This document shows, piece after piece, positions 59,440-64,000 of a stretch of DNA of 64,000 nucleotides (position 1 is the stretch's first letter; every line of letters starts with the position of its first letter). Source of the DNA: Devosia sp. SL43 (GTDB lineage Bacteria; Pseudomonadota; Alphaproteobacteria; Rhizobiales; Devosiaceae); contig NZ_CP063401.1 of assembly GCF_021729885.1 (NCBI RefSeq), forward strand, positions 1,612,001 through 1,676,000, written 5' to 3'. Under the pieces are notes generated by a model. The model was not told where the DNA came from. It saw only the letters and a program-made list of their open reading frames with translations, and did no database searches. The position numbers and the translations under genes are program-made.

Positions 59440-60005
59440 AGCAGCCCCCTCAGGGTCTTGCGTGCCTCATGGACATGGAACGACACCGTCGCTTCTTTGA
59501 TGCCCATGATTTCGGCCGCCGCCGCGTGGCTCAATTCCTCCGCATAGACCAGCAGCACCGCGTCGCGCTGCTTTTCCGGCAAGGTGCGGACCGCAGCCCA
59601 GAGCTGGCGGCTGGTCGCCGCTTCTTCCTGGCTTGGCGGCTCATCCTCCGGCGTAACCTGGGCATAGGCGTCGACATGCTGGCCGCGCCGCTTACCCGCT
59701 CGCTGCATGTCGCGCACCGCATTGAGCGTGATCCGATAGACCCAGCTCGAAAACGCAGAGCGCCCGTCAAACTGGGCGATGACACTGCCGAGCTTCACGC
59801 AGACATCCTGCGCGATATCTTCGGCATCAACGCGGTTGCCACACCATTTCCAGGCCGTGCGATAGATCAAGTCGTAGTGATCCGCGAGAAGGTCGCCAAA
59901 GGCCTCGGCATCGCCATTGCGCGCACGAACGACCAGCGCCAGCGTTACCGCTTTCGCTGCATCGATCGGTACTGCGGCAGTCAGTCCCATCACCGGCGCA
60001 TGCAC
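59436..60005 (-). CDS. ECF-type RNA polymerase sigma factor
   Basis: A 189-residue group IV sigma factor. Region 2 is DHYDLIYRTAWKWCGNRVDAEDIAQDVCVKLG...FSSWVYRITLNAVRDMQR, and region 4 is RTLPEKQRDAVLLVYAEELSHAAAAEIMGIKEATVSFHVHEARKTLRGLL. The start is GTG 60005 (AGGTAAGG upstream); ATG 59990 is an alternative. Its stop overlaps the vWA gene, suggesting the vWA protein controls it. It is divergent from a small membrane protein gene; the 90-base gap may hold its autoregulated promoter. Confidence 0.92.
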   Translation of the reverse strand: MHAPVMGLTAAVPIDAAKAVTLALVVRARNGDAEAFGDLLADHYDLIYRTAWKWCGNRVDAEDIAQDVCVKLGSVIAQFDGRSAFSSWVYRITLNAVRDMQRAGKRRGQHVDAYAQVTPEDEPPSQEEAATSRQLWAAVRTLPEKQRDAVLLVYAEELSHAAAAEIMGIKEATVSFHVHEARKTLRGLL

Positions 60006-60095
60006 TCGTGCCTTACCTCTGGCATCATTGTAGTGGTAAGACGCCGCCGGAAACCCGATCCTTGGGTCGTATGCAAAGATTTATTTGAGGCCACC

Positions 60096-60278
60096 ATGGA
60101 AGAACCCAAGCAGAGCCCGTTTGCATTGAACAAGGGACGCGTGCTCATCCTGGCACTGGGCGCCCTGATCGTGGTGATTGCACTCTCCACCTGGTTCGGC
60201 GGCATCAACGCGTACCAGTCCCTGCGCGAGGCCAATGCGGAAGCGACGACTGCCACGCAGGAGCAGACCGCTCAATAG
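60096..60278 (+). CDS. Small single-helix membrane protein
   Basis: A 60-residue protein with one membrane helix (RVLILALGALIVVIALSTWF, residues 15-34) and a short acidic/Thr-rich tail ending in TQEQTAQ. ATG 60096 has TTGAGG upstream. No family assigned. It is divergent from the ECF sigma gene and may be a target of that sigma factor. A palindromic repeat begins immediately after its stop. Confidence 0.6.
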   Translation: MEEPKQSPFALNKGRVLILALGALIVVIALSTWFGGINAYQSLREANAEATTATQEQTAQ

Positions 60279-60280
60279 CG

Positions 60281-60410
60281 CCACACCCTCGTGGTTCGAG
60301 GCGCTGAAGAAGCGCACCTCACCATGAGGACTGTTTGAAGCACCGAGTCTACAGCAACCCTCATGGTGAGGTGCGAGCTCTTGCGAGCCTCGAACCACGA
60401 GGGCGTGGCA
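60281..60410. repeat. Dispersed palindromic intergenic element, copy 2 (inverted relative to copy 1)
   Basis: Arms 60281-60330 and 60359-60410 share the outer tip CCTCGTGGTTCGAGG and the inner CACCTCACCATGAGG with copy 1 at 8039-8168. The side with GCTGAAGAAGC is on the left here and on the right (as GCTTCTTCGGC) in copy 1; AGCTCTTGCGAG is likewise exchanged, so the two are in opposite orientation. Noncoding, between a small gene and mnmA. Confidence 0.9.
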
Positions 60411-60413
60411 CGA

Positions 60414-61565
60414 TTAAGCCGCAAACACCTGTGGCACGGCCTCTGCGATAAACCCACCGCCCCAGACTTCCGACGTCGCCGTATCATCCGCATAGAAAAC
60501 GCAGGCCTGCCCCGGCGAAATGCCGTACTCGCCCGACACCAGCGTCACGAACACATCGCTTCCCTGCATCTGGATCACCGCTGGCTGCGGCCCGCGCGTC
60601 GAACGCACCTTGACCTCGACAGGCGCGCCATTGCCTGCCGAGAGTTCGGCCAGCGGCGTCGCGCCGAGCCAGTTCACATCCCTCAGCCGCACCGTATGCG
60701 TCTTGAGCGCCTCGCGCGGCCCGACGATGACCCGTCCGGTCTTGTGCTCGAGCTTGATCACATAGAGCGGTTCGGCAGCCGCCACGCCCAGGCCCTTGCG
60801 CTGGCCGATCGTGTAATTGACGATGCCCTCATGCGTGCCGAGCACGCGGCCATCGAGATGCACGATCTCGCCGGTTGCCACGGCCTCCGGATGCATCTTG
60901 CGGATGATGTCGGCATACTTGCCCTGCGGCACGAAGCAGATGTCCTGGCTGTCATGCTTTTCGGCAATCTCCAGCCCCATCTCGCGCGCCAGTTCGCGCA
61001 CTTCGGCCTTGCCCATGCCGCCTAGCGGAAAGCGCAGGAAATCGAGTTGGCTCTGCGTCGTCGCAAACAGGAAATAGGTCTGATCGCGTTCGGCATCGAC
61101 AGGGCGGAACAGTTGGCGGCGGCCGTCGTCGCCCAACCGCGACTGCACATAGTGGCCGGTCGCCAGCACATCGGCGCCCAGGTCGCGCGCCACTTCCATC
61201 AGGTCAACGAACTTCACCGACTGGTTGCAGGCAATGCACGGCACCGGCGTCTCGCCCTGCTGGTAGGCATTGGCAAACGGCGCGATCACCGAGCGCTTGA
61301 AGCGTTCTTCATAGTCGAGCACGTAGTGCGGAATGTTGAGCGTCGCCGCCACCCGGCGCGCATCATGGATATCCTGCCCGGCGCAACAGGCGCCCTTGCG
61401 ATGGGTGGCCTCGCCATGATCGTAAAGCTGGAGGGTGACACCGACGACGTCATAGCCCTGGCGGGCCAGCAGGCCGGCGACGACCGAAGAATCCACGCCC
61501 CCTGACATCGCAACGACAACGCGCGTGTCTTCGGGACGCTTGGCAATATCAAGCGAGTTCAGCAT
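60414..61565 (-). CDS. mnmA: tRNA-specific 2-thiouridylase MnmA
   Basis: A 383-residue enzyme with PP-loop [16 protein letters not shown], the first catalytic Cys in [12 protein letters not shown] and the second in [12 protein letters not shown]. The C-terminal region ([31 protein letters not shown]) is characteristic. It makes s2U34 in tRNA-Lys, -Glu and -Gln with sulfur from IscS. It ends 4 bases past a palindromic repeat. Standard length and motifs. Confidence 0.97.
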   Translation of the reverse strand: MLNSLDIAKRPEDTRVVVAMSGGVDSSVVAGLLARQGYDVVGVTLQLYDHGEATHRKGACCAGQDIHDARRVAATLNIPHYVLDYEERFKRSVIAPFANAYQQGETPVPCIACNQSVKFVDLMEVARDLGADVLATGHYVQSRLGDDGRRQLFRPVDAERDQTYFLFATTQSQLDFLRFPLGGMGKAEVRELAREMGLEIAEKHDSQDICFVPQGKYADIIRKMHPEAVATGEIVHLDGRVLGTHEGIVNYTIGQRKGLGVAAAEPLYVIKLEHKTGRVIVGPREALKTHTVRLRDVNWLGATPLAELSAGNGAPVEVKVRSTRGPQPAVIQMQGSDVFVTLVSGEYGISPGQACVFYADDTATSEVWGGGFIAEAVPQVFAA

Positions 61566-61654
61566 CTTTCCAGTATCCGGTTGGGTTCAAGGGCCAGCGG
61601 ACGAATTTGAGGGACGCTCATTACCCCTTTCGCGACGAGCCCGCAACATTTGCC

Positions 61655-61669
61655 CGGCAGCTTTTGCCG
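61655..61669. promoter_or_regulatory. Candidate enhancer inverted repeat for the sigma-54 promoter
   Basis: CGGCA (61655-61659) and TGCCG (61665-61669) flank GCTTT, about 90 bases upstream of the -24 box. Position and half-sites resemble ftr/FlbD-type enhancer sites of alphaproteobacterial flagellar genes. Assignment is tentative. Confidence 0.45.
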
Positions 61670-61756
61670 CATGGCACGGGTGCGAGCCGGCGCTGCCGCT
61701 GCGGCTGGGCAACTAACATACTGAGATTAAATACAATCTTCCCGGCGAAGGGACTT

Positions 61757-61770
61757 GGCACCGCCCTTGC
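61757..61770 (+). promoter_or_regulatory. Sigma-54 promoter upstream of fliK
   Basis: TTGGCACCGCCCTTGCA contains the invariant GG (61757-61758) and GC (61769-61770) ten bases apart, matching the -24/-12 consensus TGGCAC-N5-TTGC. Transcription would begin near 61782, about 30 bases before the fliK start. Confidence 0.8.
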
Positions 61771-61813
61771 ATTGTTCAGACCGGATTAGTCTCAACTCTG
61801 CGAGGCCGCGATC

Positions 61814-63409
61814 GTGGCATCTCATCTGACCATTACGCCCTCTGCCGGTGTCAACGTGACCAAGGGGGGGCTCAACGCCCAGGCCGGCGTCGGCGCCGAT
61901 ACCTCCGCCGAGGGCGGCATCATGGGCGTCTTTGCAGCCCTGCTGGGCGCTGCGAACCAGAACGCGACTGCAACGACATCGGCCGAAACCACCACCGATC
62001 TCAGTCTGGGCAATCTGGTCAACCTGTCATTCGGCGCCGGTTTCGGTAGCGAAGACGGCGAGCAGACCGAGGACCCCGAGGCTATCGCTGCTGCGATCGA
62101 CGTCGCATTACCCATCCAGACCACCGTCGATGCCGGGCCTGTGCTGGCCGACCTGGTCGACAGCCTGACCGAACTCAAGCAGAGCCTGGAAGCCGGCGAA
62201 GCGGTCAACCCCGAGCTGCTCAAGCGCATCGATGCAGCGCTCGATGACCTCGCCGCCCAATTCGATATCGATCTCTCTGCCCTGCCCTCGCTCGACGATC
62301 TTACCGCCATGGTGACCGGCGTCCTGCCCGACGACACCAGCGTTGAAGCTCAACTGACCATCGCGCTGGCGCCACTGGCCGAAGAACTGCTGTCCGGCTC
62401 CTCGGACACCGACGTATCGGTCGATGTCGAGCTTTCCACGCTGATCAAGTCGATCGGCGAAAAGCTGGGCGCGCTGCTGCAGTCGATCAATAGTGACGAA
62501 ATCTCACCGGAGAAGCTCGCGGCGCTCGGCCTCGATGCCGAAGGCTCGATCGATACCGATCTCGAAGCCGCCATCGCCCGGCTGCTCAATCCCCCGGTCA
62601 AGGTCGATGCCAGCGCCAACGCGCAGGTCATCGCTACGCCGCAGCTCAAGCTCACCGAACCGGTGCTCACAGGCAAGGCGACCACGGAGACTGCGCCAAT
62701 CGCCGACAAGGCTGAGGCGACCGCCGACGTAGCGCCGCAGGTTGCGACATCAGTCGACGGACGGGCCACGACCGATACCGACAGCGGCGCCAGCAATACG
62801 CCCGACGACGACAGGAAGCCTGTCGAAGCCAAGACAGCGCCAGCGACTGCCGTGGCCGCTCCGGTGGAAACCGCCACCACCGATCCACAGGTCGCTGCCC
62901 AGCCCACCCATGTTGCCTCGCGCATCGATGCGGCCGCGGCCCGTCCGGTCGTCCAGGCCGGCTACCAGACCAGTCAGCAGCAGCTCAACCTGCCGCAGCT
63001 CGCCTTCGAGCTGGTGCGCCAGGTCAATGATGGCAACACCCGGTTCCAGATGCGGCTCGATCCGCCCGAACTGGGCAAGATCGACGTCAGGCTCGACATC
63101 GATGCCGCCGGCCAGGTCAGTGCCAAGCTGATCGTCGAGCGCGCCGAAACGCTTGACCTGATGCAGCGCGACCAGCGCGGGCTGGAACGAGCCCTCCAGC
63201 AGGCTGGTCTCGACAGCGCCAAGACCAACCTGGAATTCTCTCTCAAGCAAAGCCCGTTCAGCGGCGGCAACCAGCAGGGCCAGGACGGCAACGGCCGCCA
63301 GCCCCAGTTCGGCGGCAATGGCTCGGCCGAGGCCGAGGACGTGCCCCCGCCCACCGTCAATCTCTACCGCGGCAGCCTGACTGCCAGCGGCGTCAACATC
63401 ATCGCGTAA
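61814..63409 (+). CDS. fliK: Flagellar hook-length control protein FliK
   Basis: A 531-residue protein. The N-terminal two thirds is acidic and low-complexity (Ala, Thr, Asp, Glu rich), consistent with the ruler region. The C-terminal Flg_hook domain is clear: GNTRFQMRLDPPELGKIDVRLDIDAAGQVSAKLIVERAETLDLMQRDQRGLERALQQAGL. FliK sets hook length and switches export specificity. The start is GTG 61814 with GAGG ten bases upstream. It is preceded by a sigma-54 promoter and followed by flgD 12 bases on. Confidence 0.92.
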   Translation: MASHLTITPSAGVNVTKGGLNAQAGVGADTSAEGGIMGVFAALLGAANQNATATTSAETTTDLSLGNLVNLSFGAGFGSEDGEQTEDPEAIAAAIDVALPIQTTVDAGPVLADLVDSLTELKQSLEAGEAVNPELLKRIDAALDDLAAQFDIDLSALPSLDDLTAMVTGVLPDDTSVEAQLTIALAPLAEELLSGSSDTDVSVDVELSTLIKSIGEKLGALLQSINSDEISPEKLAALGLDAEGSIDTDLEAAIARLLNPPVKVDASANAQVIATPQLKLTEPVLTGKATTETAPIADKAEATADVAPQVATSVDGRATTDTDSGASNTPDDDRKPVEAKTAPATAVAAPVETATTDPQVAAQPTHVASRIDAAAARPVVQAGYQTSQQQLNLPQLAFELVRQVNDGNTRFQMRLDPPELGKIDVRLDIDAAGQVSAKLIVERAETLDLMQRDQRGLERALQQAGLDSAKTNLEFSLKQSPFSGGNQQGQDGNGRQPQFGGNGSAEAEDVPPPTVNLYRGSLTASGVNIIA

Positions 63410-63421
63410 GGAGTAGGCGTC

Positions 63422-64000
63422 ATGGCCGTCAGCAGCGTTTCCGGAACGAGCACCACCAGCCAGATGGCGACCTCGCGCGCAACCATCGCGGAGAATTTCG
63501 ACACGTTCCTCAATGTGCTGACCACCCAGCTCAAGAACCAGAACCCGCTGGATCCGCTGGATACGAACGCGTTCACCCAGCAGCTGGTACAATTCACTGG
63601 TGTCGAGCAGCAGCTCAAGACCAATGAATTCCTCGAAACCCTGATGCTGGCCGGCCAGAACACCGCCAAGTCAGACGCCGTCTCCTATATCGGCAAGGAA
63701 GTGACATCTTCCGGCGAAAGCGGCGAACTCACCGACGACAATCCGGTCTTCTGGGCCTACAGCGCCGACGCCAATGCCGCCAACTCCACCGTCACCATCA
63801 AGGACGCCAATGGGCAGGTCGTCTACACCCAGACCGGCCCACTCTCCGCCGGTGCCGGCACCTTCCGCTGGGATGGCGTTGGCAGCGACGGCAACGTCAA
63901 GCCCAATGGCATGTATACCATCGACATCAAGGGCGCGGATGCCAACGGTCAGAACGTCAAGGTCAGCACCGCCTCGATCGGCGTGGTCACGGCAGTGGAC
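63422..64000 (+). CDS. flgD: Flagellar hook assembly (capping) protein FlgD (partial, 3' end beyond window)
   Basis: The first 193 residues of FlgD; the frame is open to the window edge. The conserved N-terminal export and capping segment is NFDTFLNVLTTQLKNQNPLDPLDTNAFTQQLVQFTGVEQQLKTN. A FlgD Ig-like/tudor region follows (VTIKDANGQVVYTQTGPLSAGAGTFRWDGVGSDGN). AAGGAG precedes the ATG. It caps the growing hook and is co-transcribed with fliK. Confidence 0.95.
   Translation, partial: MAVSSVSGTSTTSQMATSRATIAENFDTFLNVLTTQLKNQNPLDPLDTNAFTQQLVQFTGVEQQLKTNEFLETLMLAGQNTAKSDAVSYIGKEVTSSGESGELTDDNPVFWAYSADANAANSTVTIKDANGQVVYTQTGPLSAGAGTFRWDGVGSDGNVKPNGMYTIDIKGADANGQNVKVSTASIGVVTAVD

Noticed and set aside
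57184..59547. A 787-codon open frame on the plus strand covering the whole vWA gene
   Set aside because: The vWA and sigma genes on the other strand have clear domains, while this frame is His/Arg/Gly-rich without motif; it is a GC-driven shadow.
60050..60075. GGAAAC followed by CGTA before the small gene at 60096, as an ECF promoter
   Set aside because: Neither box matches a known ECF consensus closely enough to call.

Overview
The window is GC-rich, densely packed chromosomal DNA of an alphaproteobacterium. Several features point to Hyphomicrobiales, most likely Devosia or a close relative. These are the FliK/FlgD hook genes behind a sigma-54 promoter, a perfect EcfG-type general-stress promoter, GTG and TTG starts, many ATGA/TGATG overlaps, and dispersed palindromic intergenic repeats. 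The genus is inferred from gene content and style, not from a marker gene. I see no prophage, insertion sequence, CRISPR array or rRNA. There is one tRNA (elongator Met, CAT).

Layout. 1-8 kb: the end of a family-5 solute-binding protein, a DUF1223 secreted protein, and the tamB/tamA outer-membrane assembly pair. 8-17 kb: a MacA/MacB-like exporter, a small membrane protein, a YdfG-like SDR, and a ComP-like two-component system followed by two genes of unknown function. 17-22 kb: the most interesting metabolic locus. A divergent Ldh2-type dehydrogenase faces three genes whose architecture matches the caffeine-demethylase complex NdmC/NdmD/NdmE: a Rieske oxygenase without its Rieske cluster, a reductase that carries the missing Rieske domain, and a GST-like protein. 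22-28 kb: unknown membrane proteins, the EF-P beta-lysylation set (epmB, epmA, efp), a DUF892/DUF2934 stress pair under an EcfG promoter, and a methyltransferase.

28-44 kb: one long minus-strand sugar or polysaccharide utilisation locus. In transcription order it has an acetyl esterase, a LacI regulator, a heparinase II/III-family lyase, an Opp/Dpp-type ABC importer (binding protein, two permeases, two ATPases), DUF2264, a 2-hydroxyacid dehydrogenase, an acetyltransferase fused to a toroid-like domain, and a ThuA-like protein. TTGCG-based sites near the regulator and the lyase are probable LacI operators. 44-48 kb: a Crp-family regulator, a CHASE2 adenylate/guanylate cyclase and a FecR protein form a nucleotide-signalling module.

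48-64 kb: small secreted proteins, a YafK-like L,D-transpeptidase, a DeoR regulator, tRNA-Met, the radical-SAM/UdgX DNA-repair pair and quinone-type detoxification genes. Next comes a three-gene cassette (Thr/Pro-rich secreted protein, PIG-V-like mannosyltransferase, membrane-anchored protein) that could make a glycosylated surface protein. After it are an ECF sigma factor with a von Willebrand A protein, mnmA, and fliK-flgD running off the right edge.

Repeats: one roughly 130-bp palindromic element occurs twice in opposite orientation (8.0 and 60.3 kb). Purine/pyrimidine-rich inverted repeats sit between or inside operons at 21.0, 24.6, 28.1, 30.5 and 35.6 kb.
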